In this document: positions 53,973 through 62,252 of the stretch, one piece after another
Numbering within the stretch: position 1 is the stretch's first letter
How the letters are laid out: each line of letters starts with the position of its first letter
Made by a program: the position numbers and the translations under genes
The notes under the pieces: model-generated
Databases searched by the model: none
Seen by the model: the letters and a program-made list of their open reading frames with translations, nothing else
Told to the model about the DNA's origin: nothing
From: Methylopila henanensis
Lineage (GTDB): Bacteria; Pseudomonadota; Alphaproteobacteria; Rhizobiales; Methylopilaceae
Assembly: GCF_042681025.1 (NCBI RefSeq)
Contig: NZ_JBHUER010000001.1
Location: forward strand, 1 to 64,000
Length of the DNA: 64,000 bases
Reading direction: 5' to 3'

Positions 53973-55781
53973 ATGCGCAAAGTCGCACTCGCGGCGGGCC
54001 TGCTCGGCGCCGCCGCCATGGTTTGGCCGGCGATGGCCAATGACAGCGTCACGAAGATCCTGAAAGACCCCAAGCAGTGGGGCATCCAGACCGGCGACTA
54101 CGCCAACACCCGCTACTCCAAGCTCGACCAGATCACGGCGAAGAACGTCGACAAGCTCCAGGTGGCCTGGACGTTCTCGACCGGCGTTCTGCGCGGCCAT
54201 GAGGGCGGCCCCCTCATCATCGGCGACGTGATGTACGTTCACACGCCGTTCCCGAACAACGTGTTTGCGCTCGACCTGAACCAGGACGGCCGCATCATCT
54301 GGAAGTACGAGCCGAAGCAGGATCCGAGCGTCATCCCGGTGATGTGCTGCGACACGGTTCACCGCGGTCTGGCTTACGCCGATGGCCTGATCCTGCTGCA
54401 CCAGGCCGACACCACGCTCGTCGCGCTCGACGCCAAGACCGGCCAGAAGAAGTGGTCGGTGGTGAACGGCGACCCGAAGAAGGGCGAGACCAACACCGCG
54501 ACCGTTCTTCCGGTCAAGGACAAGGTCATCGTCGGCATCTCGGGCGGCGAGTTCGGCGTGCGCGGCTCCGTGACCGCCTACAACCTCAAGGACGGCTCCA
54601 AGGCGTGGCGCGCCTACTCCATGGGTCCGGACGAGGATATGCTGTTCGACCCGGAGAAGACCACCGAGCACGGCAAGCCGGTCGGCAAGGACTCGTCGCT
54701 GAAGACCTGGGAAGGCGACCAGTGGAAGATCGGCGGCGGCTCCACCTGGGGCTGGTACTCGTACGATCCGAAGCTGAACCTCGTCTACTACGGCTCGGGC
54801 AACCCCTCGACCTGGAACCCGAAGCAGCGCCCCGGCGACAACAAGTGGTCGATGACCATTTTCGCGCGTGACGCCGACACCGGCGTGGCGAAGTGGGTCT
54901 ACCAGATGACGCCCCACGACGAGTGGGACTTCGACGGCATCAACGAGATGATCCTCACGGATCAGAAGATCGACGGCAAGGACACCCCGCTCCTCACGCA
55001 CTTCGACCGTAACGGCTTCGCCTACACGGTGAACCGCGAGACGGGCGAAGTCCTGGTCGCCGAGAAGTATGACCCGGTCGTGAACTGGGCCACCAAGGTC
55101 GACCTCGACAAGTCGTCCAAGACCTACGGCCGTCCGCTCGTTGTCGCCAAGTACTCGACCGAGCAGAACGGCGAAGACGTGAACTCGCAGGGCATCTGCC
55201 CGGCGGCTCTCGGCACCAAGGACCAGCAGCCGGCGGCCTACTCGCCGGAGACCGAGCTGTTCTACGTGCCGACCAACCACGTCTGCATGGACTACGAGCC
55301 GTTCCGCGTCTCGTACACGGCCGGCCAGCCTTACGTCGGCGCGACCCTCTCGATGTACCCGGCGCCCAACAGCCATGGCGGCATGGGCAACTTCATCGCC
55401 TGGGACAACAAGAAGGGTAAGATCGTCTGGTCGAACAAGGAGCAGTTCTCGGTGTGGTCCGGGGCGCTCGCGACGGCCGGCGGCGTGGTGTTCTACGGCA
55501 CGCTGGAAGGCTACCTGAAGGCGGTCGACGCCAAGTCGGGCAAGGAACTCTACAAGTTCAAGACCCCGTCCGGCATCATCGGCAACGTCACGACCTACGA
55601 GCACAAGGGCACGCAGTACATCGCCATCCTGTCGGGCGTCGGCGGTTGGGCGGGCATCGGCCTCGCGGCCGGCCTGACCAACTCGACGGACGGCCTCGGC
55701 GCGGTCGGCGGCTACGCGGCTCTGTCGAGCTACACCGCCCTCGGCGGCCAGCTCACCGTGTTCAAGCTGCCGAAGTCGTAA
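53973..55781 (+). CDS. xoxF: Lanthanide-dependent methanol dehydrogenase XoxF
   Basis: XoxF oxidises methanol in the periplasm using PQQ and a lanthanide ion. The 602-residue protein has a 22-residue signal peptide (ending PAMA). The PQQ-stacking disulfide Cys125-Cys126 (mature 103-104) is in VMCCDTV, the catalytic Asp319 and the extra lanthanide ligand Asp321 are in DEWDFDG, and eight tryptophan-docking blades run throughout. Asp321 is the residue that separates XoxF from calcium-type MxaF. The gene is followed by two hairpins and xoxJ. No mxaF or mxaI is in the window. Confidence 0.97.
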   Translation: MRKVALAAGLLGAAAMVWPAMANDSVTKILKDPKQWGIQTGDYANTRYSKLDQITAKNVDKLQVAWTFSTGVLRGHEGGPLIIGDVMYVHTPFPNNVFALDLNQDGRIIWKYEPKQDPSVIPVMCCDTVHRGLAYADGLILLHQADTTLVALDAKTGQKKWSVVNGDPKKGETNTATVLPVKDKVIVGISGGEFGVRGSVTAYNLKDGSKAWRAYSMGPDEDMLFDPEKTTEHGKPVGKDSSLKTWEGDQWKIGGGSTWGWYSYDPKLNLVYYGSGNPSTWNPKQRPGDNKWSMTIFARDADTGVAKWVYQMTPHDEWDFDGINEMILTDQKIDGKDTPLLTHFDRNGFAYTVNRETGEVLVAEKYDPVVNWATKVDLDKSSKTYGRPLVVAKYSTEQNGEDVNSQGICPAALGTKDQQPAAYSPETELFYVPTNHVCMDYEPFRVSYTAGQPYVGATLSMYPAPNSHGGMGNFIAWDNKKGKIVWSNKEQFSVWSGALATAGGVVFYGTLEGYLKAVDAKSGKELYKFKTPSGIIGNVTTYEHKGTQYIAILSGVGGWAGIGLAAGLTNSTDGLGAVGGYAALSSYTALGGQLTVFKLPKS

Positions 55782-55789
55782 ATCCGGCA

Positions 55790-55815
55790 CGGCGCCTCCG
55801 GGCGCCGCGCCTTTT
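55790..55815 (+). terminator. Hairpin terminator or attenuator after xoxF
   Basis: CGGCGCC (55790-55796), TCCG loop and GGCGCCG (55801-55807) are followed shortly by TTTT (55812-55815). It sits 9 bases after the xoxF stop. Confidence 0.7.
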
Positions 55816-55822
55816 CTCAGGG

Positions 55823-55859
55823 GGCCCGGCCATCGGCATCGTCCGACGGTCGGGCCTTT
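55823..55859 (+). terminator. Second hairpin terminator before xoxJ
   Basis: A 14-bp stem with one G-U pair and one mismatch (55823-55836 with 55843-55856) and a 6-base loop is followed by TTT. With the first hairpin it would limit read-through from xoxF into xoxJ, or protect the abundant xoxF message from 3' decay. Confidence 0.75.
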
Positions 55860-55932
55860 CCGCGTCCGGGGGAGACCCCAGAATCTCATGAAAGCGCGCG
55901 GCCCCGCCAGCGCGTTCAGGAGGACTGACACG

Positions 55933-56787
55933 ATGACTTCCGCATTCGGGCGTTCGGTCGCGGCCGGCGTTCTGGCCGCAGGCGCGATGATCGCCGCAGG
56001 CGCGTCCACCGCTCACGCGCAGACCTCGGACCTCGTCAACCGCGCGACGCTGCGCGTCTGCGCCGACCCCGCCGACATGCCGCTCTCCAACGAGAAGGGC
56101 GAAGGGTTCGAAAACAAGATCGCGGAGCTACTGGGCAAGGATCTCGGGATCCCCGTCGACTACACCTGGTTCCCGCAGGCGACCGGCTTCTACCGCATGA
56201 CGCTCGGCAGCAAGCGCTGCGACGTCGTGATGGGCTATGTCGCCGCCGGCGATCCGGTGCTGAACACCAACCCCTATTTCAAGTCGGCCTGGGTGCTGGT
56301 GACCAAGAAGGGCGCCGCGCTCGACGGCGTCGACACGCTCAGCGACGAGCGCCTGAAGTCGAGCCGGATCGGCGTGGTCGCCGGCACCGCGCCGGCGAAC
56401 CATCTCGCGCGCTACGGGCTGCTCGGCCGGTCAAAGCCCTATTCGCTGATGGTCGACCGCCGCTACGAGTCGCCGGCGGAGGAGATGCTTAAGGACATCG
56501 ATTCCGGCGCGATCGACGCCGGCATCCTGTGGGGGCCGATCGGCGGCTATTACGCCGCCCAGACCGGCAAGGACAGCCACACCGTGACCCCGCTCGTGAA
56601 GGATCAGGGCTTCCCGCCGCTGATCTATCGCATCACGATGGGCATCCGGCCGAACGAGCTGAACTGGAAGCACCGCCTGAACGACTTCATCGCGAAGAAC
56701 CAGAACGAGATCAACAAGATCCTGCTCAGCTTCAACATCCCGCTGCTCGATGAACAGAACAGGCCGATCGTCGCTCCGGCGGACTGA
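55933..56787 (+). CDS. xoxJ: XoxJ periplasmic binding-like protein
   Basis: XoxJ is a solute-binding-fold protein always tied to xoxF, thought to help activate or load the dehydrogenase. The 284-residue protein has a signal (ending STAHAQTS) and family segments LRVCADPADMPLSNEKGEGFENKIAELL in two parts, and FPQATGFYRMTLGSKRCDVVMGY. It starts at ATG 55933, with AGGAGG at 55918-55923. An upstream ATG at 55888 is less likely. Its end overlaps the next gene by 38 bp. Confidence 0.93.
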   Translation: MTSAFGRSVAAGVLAAGAMIAAGASTAHAQTSDLVNRATLRVCADPADMPLSNEKGEGFENKIAELLGKDLGIPVDYTWFPQATGFYRMTLGSKRCDVVMGYVAAGDPVLNTNPYFKSAWVLVTKKGAALDGVDTLSDERLKSSRIGVVAGTAPANHLARYGLLGRSKPYSLMVDRRYESPAEEMLKDIDSGAIDAGILWGPIGGYYAAQTGKDSHTVTPLVKDQGFPPLIYRITMGIRPNELNWKHRLNDFIAKNQNEINKILLSFNIPLLDEQNRPIVAPAD

Positions 56788-57358
56788 GGCGATCGCGGCC
56801 GCCTGCCTCGCGGCCGTTCTGGCCGCGGGCGTCGCGCGGGCGCCCGAGGACCCGGTCGACGGGCCGACGCCGCCCGAGCCGGCCGACTACCGCATGGACG
56901 GCTACCGCACGCCGACGCCGGCGACGCTGAAGGGCGCCGTCGTGCTCGACACCGCCGCCGCCGAGCGGCTGTGGCGCGACGGGCGGGCGGTGTTCGTCGA
57001 CGTCATGCCGCGGCCGGAGAAGCCGGCGAACCTGCCGGCCGGCACCATCTGGCGCGACGCGCCGCGGGACCACCTGCCGCGGAGCGCCTGGCTGATCAAT
57101 GTGGGCTACGGCGCGCTCGAGCCGCGGATGGAGGCGTTCTTCCGCGCGAGCCTTCGGGAGCTCACCGGCGGGGACGCGGCGAAGCCGCTGGCGTTCTATT
57201 GCCGCCGGGCGTGCTGGATGTCGTGGAACGCCGCCAAGCGGGCGATGGAGTGGGGCTACTCCGCCGTGTACTGGTACCCCGACGGCTCCGACGGCTGGGC
57301 CGAGGCCGGCCTGCCGCTGGAGGCGGCGCAGCCCTATCGGACCGGCGCGAGGGAATAG
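56750..57358 (+). CDS. PQQ-dependent catabolism-associated CXXCW-motif (rhodanese-like) protein
   Basis: The 202-residue exported protein (helix AIAAACLAAVLAAGVARA) ends in a rhodanese-like domain with the active loop YCRRACWMSWNAAKRAM, the CxxxCW signature of TIGR03865-type proteins found with PQQ alcohol oxidation genes. The two Cys may carry a sulfur or thiol relay function, unproven. It overlaps xoxJ by 38 bp, so it is made with it. A 10-bp hairpin (57364-57393) follows. Confidence 0.88.
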   Translation: MNRTGRSSLRRTEAIAAACLAAVLAAGVARAPEDPVDGPTPPEPADYRMDGYRTPTPATLKGAVVLDTAAAERLWRDGRAVFVDVMPRPEKPANLPAGTIWRDAPRDHLPRSAWLINVGYGALEPRMEAFFRASLRELTGGDAAKPLAFYCRRACWMSWNAAKRAMEWGYSAVYWYPDGSDGWAEAGLPLEAAQPYRTGARE

Positions 57359-57363
57359 TCGGG

Positions 57364-57393
57364 GCCGCGGACGCCGCTCGGGACGTCCGCGGC
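57364..57393. terminator. Bidirectional hairpin between convergent genes
   Basis: GCCGCGGACG (57364-57373) and CGTCCGCGGC (57384-57393) pair perfectly around a 10-base loop. The hairpin lies in the 42 bp between the convergent CXXXCW gene and the exported-protein gene, without a U-run on either side. Confidence 0.65.
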
Positions 57394-57400
57394 GCAGCGC

Positions 57401-58174
57401 CTAGTTGTCGAGCTTCGCCTGGATGTCCCGGCCGCGCTCGAAGGCGAGCTGCTCCAGGATCACCGGGCTTTCGCAGACATAGGTGAGGGCCTGGGCGCGC
57501 TCGTCATAGATGCGCGTGTCCCAGTTCAGCGCCTCTTCCTTCTTCTGGAACTCCGGAGACATCTGCGTCGCCATGTCCTTGCGGTCGGCGGCGAGCTTGA
57601 GGCTCGCCTCCTTGATCCGCTCCGACAGCGCGCGCTGCTTGCGGGCGTAACGCTCGATCCCGGTGATGACGGCCGAGCGCGTGGCGTTGATCTCGCTGAA
57701 CACGCCGGCGAACAGCAGCGTGAGCTGCGCGTTCTTCTCCGGGCCCGCCGCCGCGGCGAAGCGGTCGATCGCGGCCTGCGCCTCGTCCCGCTTGGTGCGC
57801 CGCGCGACCAGCAGCGGCACGAGGTCCGCCACATGCGGATCGTCGCGCCACTTGGCGATGGCCTCGTCGAGCGGCGGCCCGGCCCACATCTGCCCGTAGC
57901 TCAGCGCGCCGACCTTCGGCTGGATGCATGGCCAGTCGCTGTCCGGGCCGGGCTTGCCCTGCGCGGCGCGGCCCTGTCCGGGCTGCTCGGCGCGCGGCGT
58001 GGGGGCGGGCAGGGGCGTCTTAGGCCCGCCGCCCGCGCCGGCCTGCGCCAGCGTGGCCGGCCCGGCGGACGTCTGGTCCTGCGCCGCGGCGCCGCCCGCG
58101 GCGACCGCCGCGATCAGGGCGCCCGCCGCGAACCGCGCCGTCGCGGCGCGGCGGACGCGTTGCGTGATGGTCAT
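57401..58174 (-). CDS. Exported protein of unknown function in the lut-like ABC operon
   Basis: No named domain recognised. The 257-residue product has a signal peptide (AARFAAGALIAAVAAGGAAAQ), a Pro/Gln-rich linker, then a mostly helical domain bounded by two Cys, in SDWPCIQPKVG and LTYVCESPVIL, that may form a disulfide. GGGAG lies nine bases before the ATG at 58174, favouring it over ATG 58180. It ends the minus-strand operon starting at 62252. Exported proteins also occur in the lanthanide-uptake (lut) clusters, but I cannot match it to a specific one. Confidence 0.75.
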   Translation of the reverse strand: MTITQRVRRAATARFAAGALIAAVAAGGAAAQDQTSAGPATLAQAGAGGGPKTPLPAPTPRAEQPGQGRAAQGKPGPDSDWPCIQPKVGALSYGQMWAGPPLDEAIAKWRDDPHVADLVPLLVARRTKRDEAQAAIDRFAAAAGPEKNAQLTLLFAGVFSEINATRSAVITGIERYARKQRALSERIKEASLKLAADRKDMATQMSPEFQKKEEALNWDTRIYDERAQALTYVCESPVILEQLAFERGRDIQAKLDN

Positions 58175-58263
58175 GAGCATCGTCTCCCGAGGAGTCTCGC
58201 GGCCGGGCGGCCGGGTCTGGCCGCCGGTCGTCCTGTTCGTTCAGGCGTCACGTCGCGCCGCCG

Positions 58264-59136
58264 TCATCTGGCCGCGTCCGGCCCGCCGCGCCGCGCCGTC
58301 AATCCGGCCGAAGGATCGTAGGCGAATACGGCGGCGACGAGGAAGACCGTCGCGCAGCCCGCGACCACGGCGAGCGAGGTCCACTCGACCTGGCCGTAGA
58401 GCGCGAAGCGGATCAGCTCGACCGCGTGGGTGAAGGGATTGTAGCTGCAGATGTACCAGAGCGGCACGCTCGCCTGCTGGATGCGCCACAGCGGATAGAG
58501 CGCGGAGGAGGCGAAGAACATCGGGAAGATGACGAAGTTCATCACGCTCGCGAAGTTCTCGAGCTGCTTGAACACTGACGACATCACGAGGCCCATGGCT
58601 CCGAGCATCAGCCCGGTGAGCACAAGCGCCGGCAGCACGGTGAGATAGCCCCAGTGGCTGTCGGGCTGAACGTCCCAGAACCAGGCGACGAGAAGGAAGG
58701 CGTAGACCTGCAGCAGCGAGACGAAGATGCCGGCGACGAGCTTCGACAGCAGCAGGTGCCAGCGCGGATAGGGGCTGACCAGCAGGATGCGCATCGCCCC
58801 GACCTCGCGGTCGTAGACCATGGAAAGCGAGGACTGCAGCCCGTTGAACAGCTGGATCATCGCGATCAGGCCCGGCGCGATATAGACCTCGTAGAGCACG
58901 TAGGTCTCGTAAGGCGGGATGATCGACACGCCGAGCACCGCGCGGAAGCCGGCGGCGAAGATGAACAGCCACACCAGCGGGCGCACAAGCGCCGACAGGA
59001 AGCGGCCGCGCTGGTGCACGAAGCGCAGGCCCTCGCGCCAGACGATGCCGTAGAGCGCGATCATGTAGCCGCCGAAGGTCAGGCGGCGGTCGTCGCGGGC
59101 GGCAGGGCTCGGGGAGCGAGGTTCGGTCGCGCTCAT
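58264..59136 (-). CDS. lutF: ABC-2 type permease, PQQ-associated/lut-type
   Basis: The 290-residue inner-membrane protein has six hydrophobic segments of the ABC-2 type, including REGLRFVHQRGRFLSALVRPL, MVYDREVGAMRILLVSPYPRW and NFVIFPMFFASSALYPLWRI. It belongs with the alcohol/PQQ-associated permeases (PedC/TIGR03861-like). In Methylorubrum the equivalent ABC transporter is LutEF, needed for lanthanide use. Overlaps the ATPase gene by 4 bp. Symbol given by synteny, not proven. Confidence 0.82.
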   Translation of the reverse strand: MSATEPRSPSPAARDDRRLTFGGYMIALYGIVWREGLRFVHQRGRFLSALVRPLVWLFIFAAGFRAVLGVSIIPPYETYVLYEVYIAPGLIAMIQLFNGLQSSLSMVYDREVGAMRILLVSPYPRWHLLLSKLVAGIFVSLLQVYAFLLVAWFWDVQPDSHWGYLTVLPALVLTGLMLGAMGLVMSSVFKQLENFASVMNFVIFPMFFASSALYPLWRIQQASVPLWYICSYNPFTHAVELIRFALYGQVEWTSLAVVAGCATVFLVAAVFAYDPSAGLTARRGGPDAAR

Positions 59137-59918
59137 GCCGCGTTCGCCCCCGCAGCGGCCGCGTCGGCCTCCGTGACGACCGCCATGAAGGCCGCCCCCA
59201 CGTCGTCGGTTCCCGCGCGATTCCTGAGCGCCGAGACGTCGCCCGAAAGCAGCATCCGGCCCTTGTGCAGCACCGCCACGCGGTCGGCGGCCTCGATCTC
59301 GTCGACGAGATGGGTCGCCCACAGCACGCCGATGCCCTCGTCCGCGATCAGCCGGCGCACCTCGGCGATCAGCGCCCGCCGGGAGCCGATGTCGAGGCCG
59401 ACGGTGGGCTCGTCCAGCAGCAGCAGGCTCGGTCGGTGGAGCAGGGCGCGCGCGATCTCGACGCGGCGCATCTGGCCGCCGGACAGCGCCCGCACGCGCT
59501 CCTTCGCGCGAGCCTCGAGCCCGACGCGCTCGAGCAGCGCCAGCCCGCGCCGCTTCGCCTCGGCCGGGCCGACGCCGTGGAGCGCGGCGTGGTAGAGCAG
59601 GTTCTGCAGCACGGTGAGCTCGAGATCGAGCGTGCGCGCCTGGAACACGACGCCGAGGCGCGACAGCGCGCCGGCGGGGTCGCGGCGCACGTCGTGGCCG
59701 AGCACGGCGATCGAGCCGCTGCGGTTCTGGTAGAGCCGCGTGATCAGCGAATAGAGCGTGGTCTTGCCGGCGCCGTTCAGGCCGAGCAGCGCCGTGAAGG
59801 CGCCGGACGGAGCCTCCAGGCTGACGCCGTCGAGCGCCTTGCGCGATCCGAAGCTGTGGCTGACGTCGCGCACGCTGAGCGCGGGCGGGGCCCCTGCGTC
59901 GGGCGTCGCCGCGGTCAT
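59133..59918 (-). CDS. lutE: ABC ATPase, PQQ-associated/lut-type
   Basis: The 261-residue ATPase has Walker A GLNGAGKTTLYSL, Q-loop VFQARTLDLELT, signature ALSGGQMRRVEIARALL, Walker B LLLLDEPTVGLD and H-loop WATHLVDEIE. It fits the group annotated as ATP-binding subunit of PQQ-dependent alcohol dehydrogenase systems (TIGR03864-like) and the LutE protein of Methylorubrum. It works with the overlapping permease. An export rather than import direction is possible given its ABC-2 type partner. Confidence 0.85.
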   Translation of the reverse strand: MTAATPDAGAPPALSVRDVSHSFGSRKALDGVSLEAPSGAFTALLGLNGAGKTTLYSLITRLYQNRSGSIAVLGHDVRRDPAGALSRLGVVFQARTLDLELTVLQNLLYHAALHGVGPAEAKRRGLALLERVGLEARAKERVRALSGGQMRRVEIARALLHRPSLLLLDEPTVGLDIGSRRALIAEVRRLIADEGIGVLWATHLVDEIEAADRVAVLHKGRMLLSGDVSALRNRAGTDDVGAAFMAVVTEADAAAAGANAA

Positions 59919-59940
59919 GCCGCCACCATGGAGGCGGGGG

Positions 59941-60948
59941 TCACGGCACGGCCACCGCGCCCCAGGGAGACCGGCCGGTGGTGATCGACTTCAGCACCTT
60001 CTCGCTCGCGATGTCGATGATCGAGATGTCGTTCGAGTTGCCGTTGGTGGTGTAGAGCCGCTTCTGGTCGGGCGAGAAGGCGAGCTGCCACACGCGCTGG
60101 CCGACGAGCAGATACTTCTTGATCTCGAAGGTCTCGGTGTCGATCACCGCCACGCGGTTCGCCGGCCCGAGAGCGACGAAGGCGGTCGAGTTGTCCTGCG
60201 TGATGCGGACGCCGACCGGCTGGATCGCCTCGGGCGTGACGCCGGGAATCTCGAAGGTGATGCGTTTCACGATCTGATGCGTCTTCGGGTCGATCACCGA
60301 CACCGTGCCGCCGACCTCCGCCGACACCCACACATGCTTGCCGTCGGGGCGGAACTCGGCGATGCGCGGGCGGCTGTCCACCAGCACGTTCTCCACGATC
60401 TCGTTCGTGTCCGTGCTGATGAAATGGGCCATGTTCGTCGTTTCCGACGTGTTGACGAGGACCTTGCCGTCCGGGCTGATGCCCATGCCCTCCGGCTCCA
60501 CGCCGACCGGCACCTCGGTGACCTTCTGGCCGGTCGCGGTGTCGACGATCGTGACCATGTTGTCGTCTTCGTTGGCGATGTAGAGCGGATTGCCCGACGG
60601 GTGCAGCACGAAAAGCTCCGGGTCGGGGCCGGAGGGCAGCGTCCGCAGCAACTTGTAGGTCGCCGCGTCATAGACCTCGACGCGGTTGTCGTCGCTGGCG
60701 CAGACATAGATCAGCTTGCCGTCCGGGCTCGCCGTGATGCCGCGCGGCCGGCGGCCGGTCTTCACCGTCTCGACCACCTTCAGCGTCTCGCCGTCGATCA
60801 CCGTCATGGTGTGGTCGCGCTCGTTCGAGACGAAGATCTTTTCGGCGGCGGCCGGGGCGGCGGAGCCCAGCAGGGCGGCGGCGGCCACGCCGGCCAGCCA
60901 CAGCCTCGCCATCGTCGCGGACGGGCGGCGGTCAGCGAAAGCGGTCAT
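59941..60948 (-). CDS. PQQ-associated YVTN beta-propeller protein
   Basis: The 335-residue exported protein has a signal (AGVAAAALLGSAAPAAAEK) and a seven-bladed propeller of YVTN-like repeats, e.g. KIFVSNERDHTMTVIDG, LIYVCASDDNRVEVYD, RLYTTNGNSNDISIID. It matches the PQQ-dependent catabolism-associated beta-propeller group (TIGR03866-like). I use ATG 60948, with GGGAG nine bases upstream, over ATG 60912, which has no ribosome site. It may bind a ligand or metal in the periplasm; role unknown. Confidence 0.85.
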   Translation of the reverse strand: MTAFADRRPSATMARLWLAGVAAAALLGSAAPAAAEKIFVSNERDHTMTVIDGETLKVVETVKTGRRPRGITASPDGKLIYVCASDDNRVEVYDAATYKLLRTLPSGPDPELFVLHPSGNPLYIANEDDNMVTIVDTATGQKVTEVPVGVEPEGMGISPDGKVLVNTSETTNMAHFISTDTNEIVENVLVDSRPRIAEFRPDGKHVWVSAEVGGTVSVIDPKTHQIVKRITFEIPGVTPEAIQPVGVRITQDNSTAFVALGPANRVAVIDTETFEIKKYLLVGQRVWQLAFSPDQKRLYTTNGNSNDISIIDIASEKVLKSITTGRSPWGAVAVP

Positions 60949-61034
60949 CCAGAGGTTCTCCCAACCGGCGCGGCTCATAGGCGCGCGCATCTTATTGTCC
61001 GAGATCGGGCGGGGGTCGTCCCCGGCGCCCGCCG

Positions 61035-62252
61035 TCACTGCAGTTTGCACTTCGTCTCGGGCTGGTCGAAGCCCATCGTGTCGAGCAGGTTCGTCTGGTG
61101 CAGGAAGCCCTCCTGCGGCGACACCGTCACGACCGCCGCCGGCTGCGCCAGCACGATCGGCTGCCGGAGCTGGTTGTCCCAGGGGCGGTAGGTGAAGGAC
61201 TGCCCCTTGAAGCCCGCGAGCTCGAAATGCGGGCCGAAGATGTAGTCCCGCAGCGCCTTGACGTCGTTCGACTTCGTCCGCGTCCCGGCCTCGCCGATGG
61301 TCCGCATGGCGAGCCACATCTGGAAGTCGAGCGGGCGCATGACGCGCTTCGACTGCCGGTAGAAGCGGTTCTGGAGCTGCGAGGCGCCCCAGTTCTCGAG
61401 CGTCGAATGCCAGGTCGTGGGCGTCAGGCCCGCCGTGCCGGCCGTCGGCCGCGGGTCCCAGGTGCGCCAGCCGATCAGGTCGCCGAACTCGCCCAGCTCG
61501 TCGGCGATCACCGCGATGTCGTAGGACACGTTCTGGGTGAACACCGGCACCTCGTTCTGCGCGGTGGCGCGGGCGTCGGGCCCGAAGTTCCACACCCGCT
61601 CCTCGACGATCTTCGCGCCGAATTTCTTCGCCGAGCGCTTCACGTCGTCGGCGTATTTGCGGTCCTCGGGCGTGCGGCCGGTGAGCAGCAGCCAGTTCGA
61701 CCACCGCCGGGTGACGAGGTACTGCGCCAGCGCGTCGGTCAGCATGGCGCGGTTCGGCGCGGTGTGCAGCACGTTGGCCCGGCAGTTCTCCTGCCGCAGC
61801 TCGTCGTCCGGCGCGCCGGCGTTGAACAGGATGACGTCCTTGTCCTTCGCCGCGTCGGCCATCTTCAGCAACTGGTCGGCAGGGACCGCGAGCACGATGA
61901 ACTTCGCGCCGCCCTCGATCAGCCGGTTGAACGCCGGAATCGGGTCCTCGCCGAACGGAACCAGCTCCTCGGCGAGCTGGAAGTCCTGCTTCATGAACCG
62001 GCCGGTGGTGTTGTTGTCGACGACGCCGAGCCGCGCGCCGGCGATGCCGTCGTCCTGCGGCGGCAGGGTCGCGATCGTGTTCCACCACGGCGGGGGCGGC
62101 GGGAACTGGCGCAGCACGCCGAACTTGAACGGCAGCGGGGCGGGCTTCGCCGCCGCCGGCGTCTCGGCCGGAGCCGGCTGGGCCGCGGACGGGCCTGCGA
62201 ACGCAAGCGCGGCGGCGAGCAGCGCGATCGACGTCAGGCGCGCAGCGATCAC
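61035..62252 (-). CDS. lutA: ABC substrate-binding protein, PQQ-associated/lut-type
   Basis: The 405-residue exported protein starts at GTG 62252, just before its signal peptide (LTSIALLAAALAFAGPSAAQ). It has a Leu/Ile/Val-binding-like fold with LGVVDNNTTGRFMKQDFQLAEE, FIVLAVPADQLLKMAD and FNAGAPDDELRQENCRANVLHT, fitting the PQQ-dependent alcohol dehydrogenase system binding protein group (TIGR03863-like), which includes LutA. It heads the minus-strand operon binding protein-propeller-ATPase-permease-exported protein. Whether it binds lanthanide, a lanthanophore or something else is not decided by sequence. Confidence 0.8.
   Translation of the reverse strand: MIAARLTSIALLAAALAFAGPSAAQPAPAETPAAAKPAPLPFKFGVLRQFPPPPPWWNTIATLPPQDDGIAGARLGVVDNNTTGRFMKQDFQLAEELVPFGEDPIPAFNRLIEGGAKFIVLAVPADQLLKMADAAKDKDVILFNAGAPDDELRQENCRANVLHTAPNRAMLTDALAQYLVTRRWSNWLLLTGRTPEDRKYADDVKRSAKKFGAKIVEERVWNFGPDARATAQNEVPVFTQNVSYDIAVIADELGEFGDLIGWRTWDPRPTAGTAGLTPTTWHSTLENWGASQLQNRFYRQSKRVMRPLDFQMWLAMRTIGEAGTRTKSNDVKALRDYIFGPHFELAGFKGQSFTYRPWDNQLRQPIVLAQPAAVVTVSPQEGFLHQTNLLDTMGFDQPETKCKLQ

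Noticed and set aside
53973..55781. Calcium-type MxaF or an alcohol dehydrogenase ExaA
   Set aside because: The extra Asp two residues after the catalytic Asp, the absence of mxaI/mxaJ-type calcium genes and the adjacent xoxJ identify XoxF.
53643..56009. 788-residue open frame antisense to xoxF
   Set aside because: Opposite xoxF along its whole length, with no domain. Strong codon bias of xoxF keeps the complement free of stops.
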